Part shown: in pieces, positions 44,094-51,889 of the stretch | Numbering within the stretch: the first letter of the stretch is position 1 | How the letters are laid out: each line of letters begins with the position of its first letter | From: JARYLZ01 sp964388275 | Lineage (GTDB): Bacteria > Bacteroidota > Ignavibacteria > SZUA-365 | Length of the DNA: 64,000 bases | NCBI GenBank assembly: GCA_964388275.1 | Contig: CAYLZD010000021.1 | Span: forward strand, 9,696 to 73,695 | Reading direction: 5' to 3' | Translations under genes and position numbers: made by a program | The notes under the pieces: model-generated | What the model saw: only the letters and a program-made list of their open reading frames with translations | What the model was told of the DNA's origin: nothing | The model's database searches: none

Positions 44094-45662
44094 ATGACAC
44101 AAAGGAAACATCGGCTTATCCGTATCTCCACACTCGCGCTGCTCGCCACGATGATCGCGCCCGCCGCGTCCCGCGGCCAAAACGGCGCGTTCGACGGCTA
44201 CACGCTCTTCAATCCCACCAACAGCCGAACCACCTATCTGCTCGACATGAGCAAGCGCACGGTTCACACCTGGCAGCATTCACAGAGCGGAGGGTACTCG
44301 GTTTATCTGCTTCCCGACGGCTGTCTCATCAGACCCGCATCGGCGCCGAACGCGGTAATCCGCGGAGCGGCGTACTCGGGACTGATACAGAAAACGGACT
44401 GGGACGGCAATCTCGTCTGGGAATACCTGTATTCGAACTCCTCCCACATAGCCCATCACGACGTGGAACCTATGCCGAACGGCAACGTCATGCTGATAGC
44501 CTGGGAAGTCAAGAGCGCCGCCGAAGCCGCCGCCGCCGGCCGCAGCAACGCGACCGTTATGTGGCCGGACCATCTTGTGGAGGTGAAACCGACCGGCCGG
44601 AACACCGGGGACGTAGTCTGGGAATGGCATGCCTGGGACCATCTGGTTCAGGACAAGGACCAGTCGAAGATCAATTACGGCGTCGTCAAGGATCATCCCG
44701 AGCTGATCAACATCAATCTCGGGCAGGGAGGAATTGGGCCGGGAGGAGGGGACTGGCTGCATATCAACGGCGTCAGCTATGATCCGGTCAGGGACCTGGT
44801 GGTCATCAGTTCGCACTTCATGAACGAATTCTACGTGATCGATCACAGCACCACGACAGCCGAGGCGGCGGGGCATACGGGAGGGAGGCACGGACGCGGG
44901 GGAGACATTCTTTACCGCTGGGGATCTCCGAAAAACTACGGAGCGGCGGGTTCCACGTATTTCGATGTCGTGCACTGCTCCTGGTGGATACCGCAGGGAT
45001 TGCCGGGCGCCGGCAATGTTCTGGTGTTCAACAACAACGCCAGGGCCCGCGCTTCCGTGATAGCGGAAATCGTGCTCCCGCTGGACGGCGACGGCCGTTT
45101 CGTCAAGACCGAAGGCGCCGCCTGGGGCCCCGCCTCGCCGGTCTGGACTTACTCGAACGGCACATCCTTTTTCTCCAACCATCTCGGCGGGAACCAGCGC
45201 CTGCCGAACGGCAACACCTTCATCACCGAAGCGACAAGGGGACGCCTGTTGGAGGTGACTCCATCCGGACAGATCGTTTGGGAATACCCCCACACACGCG
45301 AGATAGCGAGGGCGCTCCGATACGCGCCGGATTATCCGGGTCTCGCGCGCCTCTTCACCAGCCGGACGGATGATCTTTTCCCGTCCGAAGGCGCCCCTAG
45401 TCTTTCGAACACGCCGAATCCGTTTTCAGCGGAGACGGTTATTAGTTTCTCAGCGCCCGGAGCCGGCCCCCTGCGGATAAGCGTGCACGATGCTCTCGGA
45501 CGGCAAGTCGCGGTTCTGCACACCGCCGGCGCCGGTCCGCGCTACGGCAGCCGGGTCTGGAACGGAAGCGATGCCGCCGGCCGCCGGCTGCCGCCGGGCG
45601 TATATTATTGCCGCCTGCAAAGCTCGAAGGCGGCATTGACCGTGCCGATGATACTCCTGTAA
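44094..45662 (+). CDS. Arylsulfotransferase (ASST)-like secreted protein with T9SS C-terminal domain
   Basis: 522 residues from the ATG at 44094, which starts a signal peptide ('RLIRISTLALLATMIAPAASRGQ'). The ectodomain is a beta-propeller of the ASST type: 'YTLFNPTNSRTTYLLDMSKRTVHTW' (in parts), 'IAHHDVEPMPNGNVMLIAWE', 'DVVWEWHAWDHLVQD', 'WLHINGVSYDPVRDLVVISS', 'LPNGNTFITEATRGRLLEV' and 'GQIVWEYPH'. Periplasmic ASST transfers sulfate between phenols through a catalytic His; several candidate His are present, but the exact one cannot be assigned. A T9SS domain ('NTPNPFSAETVISF', 'PPGVYYCRL') follows. It is the third gene of the SUMF1-like/CotH operon. Confidence 0.82.
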   Translation: MTQRKHRLIRISTLALLATMIAPAASRGQNGAFDGYTLFNPTNSRTTYLLDMSKRTVHTWQHSQSGGYSVYLLPDGCLIRPASAPNAVIRGAAYSGLIQKTDWDGNLVWEYLYSNSSHIAHHDVEPMPNGNVMLIAWEVKSAAEAAAAGRSNATVMWPDHLVEVKPTGRNTGDVVWEWHAWDHLVQDKDQSKINYGVVKDHPELININLGQGGIGPGGGDWLHINGVSYDPVRDLVVISSHFMNEFYVIDHSTTTAEAAGHTGGRHGRGGDILYRWGSPKNYGAAGSTYFDVVHCSWWIPQGLPGAGNVLVFNNNARARASVIAEIVLPLDGDGRFVKTEGAAWGPASPVWTYSNGTSFFSNHLGGNQRLPNGNTFITEATRGRLLEVTPSGQIVWEYPHTREIARALRYAPDYPGLARLFTSRTDDLFPSEGAPSLSNTPNPFSAETVISFSAPGAGPLRISVHDALGRQVAVLHTAGAGPRYGSRVWNGSDAAGRRLPPGVYYCRLQSSKAALTVPMILL

Positions 45663-45812
45663 CAGCGCCGTCGCGGCGCGCGGCGGACGGGAGCTTCAGA
45701 GACTCACGACCCGGTTCGTGTCATGCGGGCGCCGCGCCGCCACGATGTTGAATGCTTCCGGCCGCGATTCTGCGAGCGCGTATGATCCGCCGGCCGCGGA
45801 AGCTTGATTGCA

Positions 45813-45841
45813 TTGCATACATTCATATGGCTGTCTATATT
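45813..45841 (+). promoter_or_regulatory. Possible sigma70-like promoter
   Basis: TTGCAT and TATATT separated by 17 bp resemble -35 and -10 boxes. Transcription would start about 7 nt later, at the ATG of the HTH gene, implying a leaderless or very short leader. Chance matches to such motifs are common; this rests on sequence alone. Confidence 0.25.
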
Positions 45842-45848
45842 AACGCAT

Positions 45849-46394
45849 ATGAAAAAACGACGAATATATTTCAGGCCTCAACTCCCGGCTGCCGAGGAAT
45901 TGACACCGTTGCCGGAACGGAAAAGCGATAATCTTCTACTGGTGGAGCGTCTGCTCGGAGAATTGTTGCAGGAAGTCGATATAAGCGAGATTTCGGACGG
46001 CGCCGGGGTGAGCGTATGGACGCTGCGCAATCTGGCGCGGGGCAAGAGCACGCGCGTCACGAGACAGGTGCTGTTTGCCGTACAGGGACTTTACAATCGC
46101 TGGAGAAAGGGTCTTCCTCTTGCGGCCGAGGCGAAGGCCGGACGCTCCGGGGAGGAGGCGTCCGCCGATTCCGCCGGCGTCGTGACGGCGCCCGCGTTAT
46201 CGCCCGCGGCCGTTCCTGCCGCGCCTGGGAACTCGGAACCGCCCGGCGCCCGGACGCCGGCCTCATTCTCCGGCGCGATTAACAGCCGGACGCCGCGCGG
46301 AATCAATTTGCCGGCGATAGAAGCGGAAATCGAGCGCATCGAGAAACGGTTGCAAATCCTCAACAGCTTGCGCGATCTCGTCATACAGCTCTGA
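45849..46394 (+). CDS. Small HTH DNA-binding-like protein with C-terminal coiled coil
   Basis: 181 residues from the ATG at 45849 ('MKKRRIYFRPQ'). Residues ~30-80 fit a helix-turn-helix of the kind found in phage and plasmid regulators: 'LLQEVDISEISDGAGVSVWT' then 'LRNLARGKSTRVTR', 'VLFAVQGLYNRW'. A Pro/Ala/Gly-rich linker (~95-145) leads to a short coiled coil ('IEAEIERIEKRLQILNSL') that could dimerise it. It stands alone between the ASST gene and the start of the accessory region. No family could be named; a DNA-binding role is inferred from the HTH pattern only. Confidence 0.65.
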   Translation: MKKRRIYFRPQLPAAEELTPLPERKSDNLLLVERLLGELLQEVDISEISDGAGVSVWTLRNLARGKSTRVTRQVLFAVQGLYNRWRKGLPLAAEAKAGRSGEEASADSAGVVTAPALSPAAVPAAPGNSEPPGARTPASFSGAINSRTPRGINLPAIEAEIERIEKRLQILNSLRDLVIQL

Positions 46395-46690
46395 TCCGGT
46401 ACGGCCGTATCGTTTCAGGAAGCGGCGCGTGATGGTTTTCAACCGCCAAGACGCCATTTTGAACCGCCAAGGCGCCAAGACGCCAAGGATTTTTTATAGG
46501 ATCATGTAATCCGCCCGGGGTAGCCGCTACGCGTCAACCCCGGGCTCAGTTGATGGAATCCCTTCGGGATAGGATGAACAGAAATTGCCGTCCAACGTCC
46601 CACGTACACCCAGTTCCCAGTTCGCCTTTCCCCCGTGCCGGGACGTGTTTCGAATCCGCAGCGAGTACTCCGTCGTCACACTTCGTTCGC
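46395..46690. repeat. Gene-free stretch with CGCCAAG-type short tandem repeat and two hairpins
   Basis: 46441-46490 is a degenerate tandem of 'aaCCGCCAAGaCGCCAAg'. A related copy with the same 'GACGCCAAGGATT' end lies at 59914-59936. Just downstream, GCCCGGGGT / ACCCCGGGC at 46513-46521 and 46537-46545 form a perfect 9-bp stem, and ATCCC-TTC-GGGAT at 46558-46570 a 5-bp stem. The combination looks like an interspersed repeat or decayed miniature element at the left edge of the accessory region. Confidence 0.55.
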
Positions 46691-47290
46691 TTATCGTAAG
46701 CGCGGAATAACTTTGCCCGTCCGTTCCATGTATTGAACATACGCATCCCCGAATCGCGCGCACATCATCCTCTCTTCCGCCGGAACGCGCACAAACCAGA
46801 TGAGCGCGACCGCGAATGCTCCGCTGAAACCCGCGACACTGTTCTGAAGCAGGATCGGCTGTGCAACGGCCCAGAATATGAGCGATGTGTAGAGAGGATG
46901 TCTGATCCACCCGTAGATGCCTGAGGTCACCAACCGCTGTTGACTGCCGGTCTCGAGCGACGGGGACCACGATGATCCCAAAGACGACTGCGCCGCCCAT
47001 CGGAGCACGATACCCGCCAGGAAGACTCCAATCCCGAAGCATCCGGCCCAGTCCGGCAAATAATAGTCGAAAGCCTGGAGCAAATCCGTGAAGACGTAGA
47101 GTACCGGCAAGATCCAGATCCCGCCGGCAATCACTGCAATGACGGCCGCCTCGGAAATACGCCGGAAACTTTCCGGCCTGTAACGCTTGTGTTCGGAGGA
47201 GGCCCGGAGGAAGCGCTGACGAAGGCGGAGCCCCTCGGCGGTCAATAGGCCGATGATGTAAGCGGTGGCAAGAATTGCGCGCAACTTCAT
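46691..47290 (-). CDS. Isoprenylcysteine carboxyl methyltransferase (ICMT)-family membrane protein
   Basis: 199 residues with four to five hydrophobic helices. The C-terminal half has the ICMT/PEMT signature: 'LETGSQQRLVTSGIYGWIRHPLYTSLIF' (in parts: 'VTSGIYGWIRHPLYTS'), then 'RVPAEERMMCARFGDAYVQYMERTGKVIP' (in parts: 'EERMM...FGDAYVQYM'). The RHP and EE residues bind S-adenosylmethionine and the lipid substrate in this family. In bacteria these enzymes methylate lipids or unknown membrane substrates, since bacterial proteins are not prenylated. It reads toward the repeat region at 46.4 kb. No operon partner. Confidence 0.85.
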   Translation of the reverse strand: MKLRAILATAYIIGLLTAEGLRLRQRFLRASSEHKRYRPESFRRISEAAVIAVIAGGIWILPVLYVFTDLLQAFDYYLPDWAGCFGIGVFLAGIVLRWAAQSSLGSSWSPSLETGSQQRLVTSGIYGWIRHPLYTSLIFWAVAQPILLQNSVAGFSGAFAVALIWFVRVPAEERMMCARFGDAYVQYMERTGKVIPRLR

Positions 47291-48005
47291 TCTCCTTTTT
47301 GCATGTACAAATTGCCCGACGGTTTTGCTTTCAGCGGCGGCGGTCAGCCGTTCGCAGCACTTGGCTGCTTAGGTGCAAATTGCAACTATTCCGAGCAAGT
47401 ATGCCAGGGACCAGCTCAAACCAAATTATGCTCCGTATCGGCGCTCGTCTTGTTCCCCTTTGTTTTCAGCAGAAGCCACTCTCGTGACATGAAATATTCC
47501 GCCCTCAAGTATTGCAGGAGATCAAAGACGATACGCTGGATGAGATACACTGCAATTGTGGGTTCTTCCGGCATGGTCTGTACCCTAAAGTCCAACAATA
47601 ATTGGCTTACCCGCAATAAGCGGCCGGAGTTCTCTTTCTGTACTTATTAGACACTTTCGAATACTTTCCCGGGCGCGCAGGCGGCGCTGGCGCCTTGGTT
47701 GAAGCCGTGCTGGTACATGTTGACCAGCGGCGGGCACACCATGTCGGGCGAAATGTCGTAGCCCATGAAGATGGCGACCGACCGCGCGTGTTCGTTTAGG
47801 GTGAGATTATTGGCCACAAAAGGCACGAAACACACAAAGCACACAACAAGGAATACCCTTCTCTCGTGCCTTTTGTGCTTTTTCTGGCTATCCGTTCAAC
47901 CGCTTCACGGTGGGCGGCTTTGTGATCGCCTATCGAATTTACCCGTCACTAAAAATGGTACACTCCCGCGCGGTCCGCCGAATCGATCCCTGACAAGGCC
48001 ATATC
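47291..48005. other. Gene-poor stretch with possible gene debris and an inverted repeat
   Basis: No convincing gene. A minus-strand segment near 47647-47790 would read 'GYDISPDMVCPPLVNMYQHG' and looks like the tail of a real protein with no start, so it may be a remnant; I cannot name its family. CACAAAAGGCACG (47815-47827) and its exact complement CGTGCCTTTTGTG (47865-47877) form a 13-bp inverted repeat with a 37-nt loop, within 'CACAAA'-rich sequence typical of dispersed repeats. The stretch abuts the transposase fragment. Confidence 0.5.
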
Positions 48006-48320
48006 TCAACAAAAGAAAAGTTCTTCAACGGTTACGCCTTGGCTGGTGCAAAAGGCCAGTAATGCATCTCCATCGAGAGGAAGACTCTCCGATACCAAAC
48101 GTAATTTGGTTGACGGACTACAGTGCTTTCCGCGCTCGTTCATGCCGATGCTTCCTCCTGGGTATGGAATTGGTGTGCGTGATCGCCTCTCGCGTGATAC
48201 CCACGAATATAGCGTAGCTACGGGAATTCCCGTCTCCTCCGATATGACTGGGACCGACGGCGCTCCCGGCTGTCGAAGTCGAGTAAGTATCTGTTCTTTG
48301 TTCTCCCATTTCTTGGTCAT
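48006..48320 (-). pseudogene. Truncated IS orfA-type transposase (HTH) fragment
   Basis: 104 residues. The sequence 'KEQILTRLRQPGAPSVPVIS' followed by 'EETGIPVATLYSWVSRERR' is the N-terminal helix-turn-helix of IS3-type orfA proteins that carry two HTH modules; the second module ('STKLRLVSESLPLDGDALLAF..') is recognisable. It stops after 'TVEELFFC', earlier than intact relatives, which continue into a Trp/Arg-rich tail. No orfB/DDE domain follows on the minus strand. Upstream at 48321-48370 is a short non-coding end that could be the original IS terminus. Probably an inactive remnant. Confidence 0.6.
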
Positions 48321-48446
48321 TGTCTCACTCTCCTGTGCCCCATAATGATCAGTTCAACCGGACATCTTGACCTGAAACGAGGGGCCCACGGTCGGGGACA
48401 TGGGTGTGAAACATGGTTGTCATTTCATCCATCTCCGCCTGTGTCT

Positions 48447-49088
48447 GCACAGGCGCCCTTCTAAAACTTGCAGCCGTCCTCGCGGCACCCTGAACGGCCG
48501 CTCGCGCAAATTTGCAGCCGTCCTCGTGACGACCCGCATAGTCCTCTTGTCGACTTGCGCTGTTTTCCCGCAGACTGCAGCGCCCTTCGTGATGACGTGC
48601 ACAGGCACGCGTGACAACTTACAGGAGTCCTCGCTGGGACCCGCACAGCCACTCGCGCATACCTCCCGGCACTTTATGCGAGCTGATGAGCACGGGAAGC
48701 AGACCTGCGCGCACTTATAGATGCGTGCACAGCACCAGATGCACGCTTGCAGGCAACTGATGCTCGCTTCCAGGCGTCCTTGCGGAGACCTGCACAGGCA
48801 CTCGTGACAACTTGCAAGCGTCCTCGTGAAGGCTTTCACCGGCGCTCGCGCAAGCTTCACGGCGCCTATTGCGTACCGACGAACACTCGAAGCACGCATG
48901 CGCCGGCACTCGCGCAAACCTGCAGCCTTCCTCGCGACAAATTTCGAGGACACTCGCCAAGCTTGCCGGAGTCCTCGCAGAGGCTTGCACAGCCGTTCGT
49001 AACAACTTGCAAGCGTCCTCGTGAAGACATGCACAGGCGCGCGCAACTTTGCCGGAGTCCTCTCGGCGGCTTGCACGGGCACTCATGG
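48447..49088. repeat. Degenerate ~22-bp tandem repeat array (44-bp higher-order unit)
   Basis: About 640 bp consists of diverged units of ~22 bp. Each unit opens with GCAC(A/G)GGC or GCAAGCG/GCAGCCG, has a CTCG(T/C)G(A/C) core, and often ends in CTT or CCT before the next GCA. Pairs of units recur as a ~44-bp unit, best preserved at 48793-48836 and 48986-49029. Several units are longer or shorter by insertion or deletion. Because 22 is not a multiple of three and the array is GC-rich, several overlapping frames stay open on both strands (one of 220 codons on the minus strand), but none has a start signal or family match. The function is unknown. Confidence 0.8.
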
Positions 49089-49517
49089 ATAATTCCCTGA
49101 ACCCATACACGGATGCTTGAGCCTCGAAGGTCTACCGCACTGTGCCGAATCCGGCTTGCACTTCACTACAAACCGGCGTTTGCGGCAGGAATTCGTCCAT
49201 TATGCTACGAAAATCGTAATATTTTCCTTCCCTGGAATGAGAAGCTCATCGATCCGTTATGCTGCCTCATATTCCCCGGTTCGCTTTGCCGTACTATCCG
49301 GGAGGTACGAATCGACGGGGACAGCCGGAAAGCACGTGAAAATATTCTAATGACCCGGGAACATTCTTTGTACGCCGAGCGTGTAAGAGTCCGGAGTCCT
49401 GAAAACAATGATCACACGGGCTGTCACACGGCAATGCAGTGATGAGATAAAAAGACCGGTCCATCTCATCTCCTACAATGCCGGGATTGCGCGTGCGGCC
49501 ATTTTCAGGGTTCTCGT
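49089..49517. other. Intergenic stretch, nothing recognised
   Basis: About 430 bp between the tandem array and the palindrome upstream of the 49570 gene. I see no gene with start signals, no RNA and no clear repeat. The promoter of the 49570 gene presumably lies in its right half. Confidence 0.5.
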
Positions 49518-49533
49518 AACCGAGGCCTCGGTT
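49518..49533. promoter_or_regulatory. Perfect 16-bp palindrome, candidate operator
   Basis: AACCGAGGCCTCGGTT is its own reverse complement and lies 36 bp before the ATG at 49570, where a repressor dimer could block transcription or initiation. No promoter boxes are clear next to it. The regulator is unknown. Confidence 0.4.
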
Positions 49534-49569
49534 GAACAAATTCCCAAACCACCAGCAAAGGAAACAGTT

Positions 49570-50286
49570 ATGACTGATCGACAGATCAACCGACTCATGA
49601 TGTTTCGCGCAGTCAGCGATTATTTGAGCGGCAACGCTGAAGCCGTGAAAAAGATCAACGCGCTCGTCGAACTTGCTGACGAGCTCAAGCGAAGGATCTC
49701 CGCCATCGAATTTGCGACCGAGAGACACTCGTCGATGATGAAGGGGAGAACCGACACCAAGTACGAAGCAGAGGATCGTCTCACCGATATCCTCAAGGCC
49801 GTCAGCGCCGCATTGTACGCGTACGCGCAGAAGAAAGGAGACAACGAGACCAAGGCGGTCGCGTCAATGCGGGAATGGCAATTCCGTTCGCTGCGTGATG
49901 AAGAACAGATTCGGCATGCAAACGTCATTCTACGCAAGTGCGAGTCCGCAGCCGCGGATCTCGAGCATTACGCTGTGAATGCGGAAATGATCGAAGCGTT
50001 CCGAAACGCCATATCGAATTACGAACGTTCCCTGCTCGTGCGCGACGCGACGAAAGCCGACCGCACCGTCACCACCGGCGATATAGGCGCGATGTTCAGG
50101 GATCTCGGCATTTTCCTCGTTGAACAGCTCGATCCTGTAATGCGCATGCTTCGCAGCATCGAGCCGCACGTTTACGACGGCTACAAGGCGGTACGTGTAA
50201 CACAATCTCTTGGAATCCGCTACAGAAAAAACGGCGAAACTACGCCCGAACAGGTGCCTGAAGCGCCCGCGGAGACAGCGGCGTGA
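49570..50286 (+). CDS. Conserved alpha-helical protein of unknown function
   Basis: 238 residues from the ATG at 49570 (AAAGGAAA upstream). Almost entirely helical with no signal peptide: 'MTDRQINRLMMFRAVSDYLS', 'KKINALVELADELKRRISAI', 'KAVSAALYAYAQKKGD', 'LDPVMRMLRSIEPHVYDGYKAVR'. From memory it resembles a widespread uncharacterised Bacteroidota family that begins 'MTDRQ.NR..M..AV..yL' and often occurs in several copies per genome. No domain of known function. A perfect palindrome precedes it and a strong hairpin follows. It converges with the minus-strand hydrolase block. Confidence 0.75.
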   Translation: MTDRQINRLMMFRAVSDYLSGNAEAVKKINALVELADELKRRISAIEFATERHSSMMKGRTDTKYEAEDRLTDILKAVSAALYAYAQKKGDNETKAVASMREWQFRSLRDEEQIRHANVILRKCESAAADLEHYAVNAEMIEAFRNAISNYERSLLVRDATKADRTVTTGDIGAMFRDLGIFLVEQLDPVMRMLRSIEPHVYDGYKAVRVTQSLGIRYRKNGETTPEQVPEAPAETAA

Positions 50287-50316
50287 TACCTATGAATTGA
50301 CACTTCGGTTACCGAC

Positions 50317-50366
50317 TGCGGCGTCCGGTGCGGTCATCAGGCACGTGTCCGACACCGGACGCCGCA
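50317..50366. terminator. Strong hairpin between convergent genes
   Basis: A 14-bp perfect inverted repeat (TGCGGCGTCCGGTG / CACCGGACGCCGCA) with a 22-nt loop lies 30 bp after the stop at 50286 and ~50 bp after the stop of the convergent gene ending at 50419. There is no T-tract. It could terminate both transcripts or protect their 3' ends. Confidence 0.45.
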
Positions 50367-50426
50367 ACCCAACTCCCAACTCCCTACTCCCTACTCCCTA
50401 CTCCCCACGCCCCACTCCCTACTCCA
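50366..50426. repeat. CTACTCC-type heptanucleotide microsatellite
   Basis: About 60 bp of imperfect CTACTCC / CAACTCC units run directly after the hairpin and into the stop codon of the minus-strand gene at 50419. Length variation here could alter the end of that protein. Confidence 0.65.
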
Positions 50427-51051
50427 CGAAGTTGACATACACCACCGGATGCAACTCCCACGAACTCCCGTGCGTGTACACACGCCCATGGTCGTCAGGT
50501 CCATGCCAGCCATCGTAAAAACCCAGGCCCATCAAGGTTATCGGGATGCCCGGGTTGAACTCCCGCCTCAGCTTGTAACTTGTTATGCGGGTTCCACGCG
50601 CGGCCAGATAGTCGGTTATGTACTCGAAAATATGCCTCTGATTGCTGCAATACTCCATCGTCAGTTCCACCACGGCTCGTGTTGCCGCGGAATCCTCGGG
50701 TCCTATTTCCATATGATAGTCGCAATCGTCCTCCATCTTGATATAGTACAGGTATCCCTTCAGGATATACAGCGTGTCTTCAGGCGTGTTGGTAATTATG
50801 TCGAGGCGCTTTGAACCGCGGTTCACGTCCCTTGTCGAGTCCGCGTAGATCTGCTGCCATTCGATGATCTCCGCAGGCTCTATAATCCTCGTGGCGAGAG
50901 GGTAACGGCTGTATGTTTTCCTGTGCTTTACCTTGCTGCGATACTGCAGCGTCTGATTCGTGCCTGTACAGTCGCAGGGATCCTGCTGCGCAAACAGGCC
51001 GGTAAAGGGATATAGCAGAAAAAGCGCGAGGGATAGGTTTTTTGGTGACAT
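50419..51051 (-). CDS. Secreted protein with C-terminal 'ELHPV'-type motif, unknown function
   Basis: 210 residues with a signal peptide ('SLALFLLYPFTGLFAQQ'), then 'CDCTGTN'. The middle includes 'EPAEIIEWQQIYADSTRDVNRGSKRLD' (in parts) and several Cys. The C-terminus 'LMGLGFYDGWHGPDDHGRVY' followed by 'THGSSWELHPVVYVNF' resembles a domain in many uncharacterised bacterial proteins ending 'G..F.D..H......G.ELHPV'. It lacks the T9SS domain used by other exported proteins in this window. It is the last gene of the minus-strand hydrolase block, 27 bp downstream of the NlpC-like gene. No clear ribosome-binding site precedes the ATG. Confidence 0.7.
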   Translation of the reverse strand: MSPKNLSLALFLLYPFTGLFAQQDPCDCTGTNQTLQYRSKVKHRKTYSRYPLATRIIEPAEIIEWQQIYADSTRDVNRGSKRLDIITNTPEDTLYILKGYLYYIKMEDDCDYHMEIGPEDSAATRAVVELTMEYCSNQRHIFEYITDYLAARGTRITSYKLRREFNPGIPITLMGLGFYDGWHGPDDHGRVYTHGSSWELHPVVYVNFVE

Positions 51052-51078
51052 GGCATTGCAATGTGCGCGTGAATCGCG

Positions 51079-51780
51079 TTACAATAAACCCAGCGCGGCT
51101 TTGGTCACGCTGCCCACCTCGCCGTCGGCGACCAGTTCGTATGCGAGTTGAAACGCAATAACAGCCGCATGTGTCTTGGGACCGAAAACGCCGTCAATGC
51201 CGCCTGTATCGTAGCCGTTGTCCGTAAGAGCCCGCTGTATGAGCGTTATGTCCTCTCCTTTCATTCTTGGCGTTTTGAGACGATATATGACACCGGAAGG
51301 CAGCGCAACGGTTACCGGCCTGGACTCTGTGTAAGTGATGCCCGGAACCAGTATTCCCATGTCCCAACGCCGTCCCGCGAGTTTGGAAGCTATGACTCCG
51401 AGCTTGCTCGAATGCGCTTCCACGGTGCCTCCTTTGCCGTCGGATATCACGATATGCCCCGTAGAGCCGGTCTTGGGAATGCGCAACACCGCCGCGCCCG
51501 GAATGCGCGCAGCTTCCTCGATCGAAATCATCTTCCCGAGCGATTTCGCATCCCTGGCCCAATGACCCGTGTAAGCGTCCGCGACCGCCGGATCGCAGTT
51601 GTTCTTGTGGCAGCCGTAGAGTTTCTCGCCGGCCTGGTATACAAGCCAGGATGCAAACTCGGCGCAATCCCAGGGACCTTTCCACTTGCCGTTGTTCTTA
51701 GGCGCCAATACGCCGAGTATGTATTTCTCTCCCAAATGCTTGCGGGAGAGGGATAAAATCTTCTTGCCGGTTGCCGCCAT
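51079..51780 (-). CDS. NlpC/P60- or CHAP-like cysteine hydrolase with PG_binding_1 domain
   Basis: 233 residues from the ATG at 51780 (GGAGATAATATC upstream). Residues ~1-150 look like a papain-like cell-wall hydrolase: the candidate nucleophile is in 'GPWDCAEFASWLVYQAG', and the His region is 'GHIVISDGKGGTVEAHSS'. The C-terminal ~65 residues are a peptidoglycan-binding domain ('ITLIQRALTDNGYDTGGIDG', 'VFGPKTHAAVIAFQ', 'ADGEVGSVTKAAL'). It has no signal peptide, so it may act in the cytosol, on a foreign wall, or leave by another route. Family members cut peptidoglycan stem peptides or amidate bonds. Confidence 0.8.
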   Translation of the reverse strand: MAATGKKILSLSRKHLGEKYILGVLAPKNNGKWKGPWDCAEFASWLVYQAGEKLYGCHKNNCDPAVADAYTGHWARDAKSLGKMISIEEAARIPGAAVLRIPKTGSTGHIVISDGKGGTVEAHSSKLGVIASKLAGRRWDMGILVPGITYTESRPVTVALPSGVIYRLKTPRMKGEDITLIQRALTDNGYDTGGIDGVFGPKTHAAVIAFQLAYELVADGEVGSVTKAALGLL

Positions 51781-51889
51781 GATATTATCTCCAGTTCTGT
51801 GTGATATCAGCCGTAAGAGTGACGTTGACTGTATTTTATCCGGGTGTATCTGCAAATAGGCACTGCCTGAGATTACCGGAATATGCTGC

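Noticed and set aside
48420..49082. 220-codon minus-strand frame in the tandem array
   Set aside because: Cys/Arg-rich translation with no start signal; the 22-bp unit shifts frame at each copy and frames are open on both strands, as expected for stop-poor repeats.
48447..49088. CRISPR array
   Set aside because: Units are contiguous and diverged throughout, without constant repeats separated by unique spacers, and no cas gene is present.
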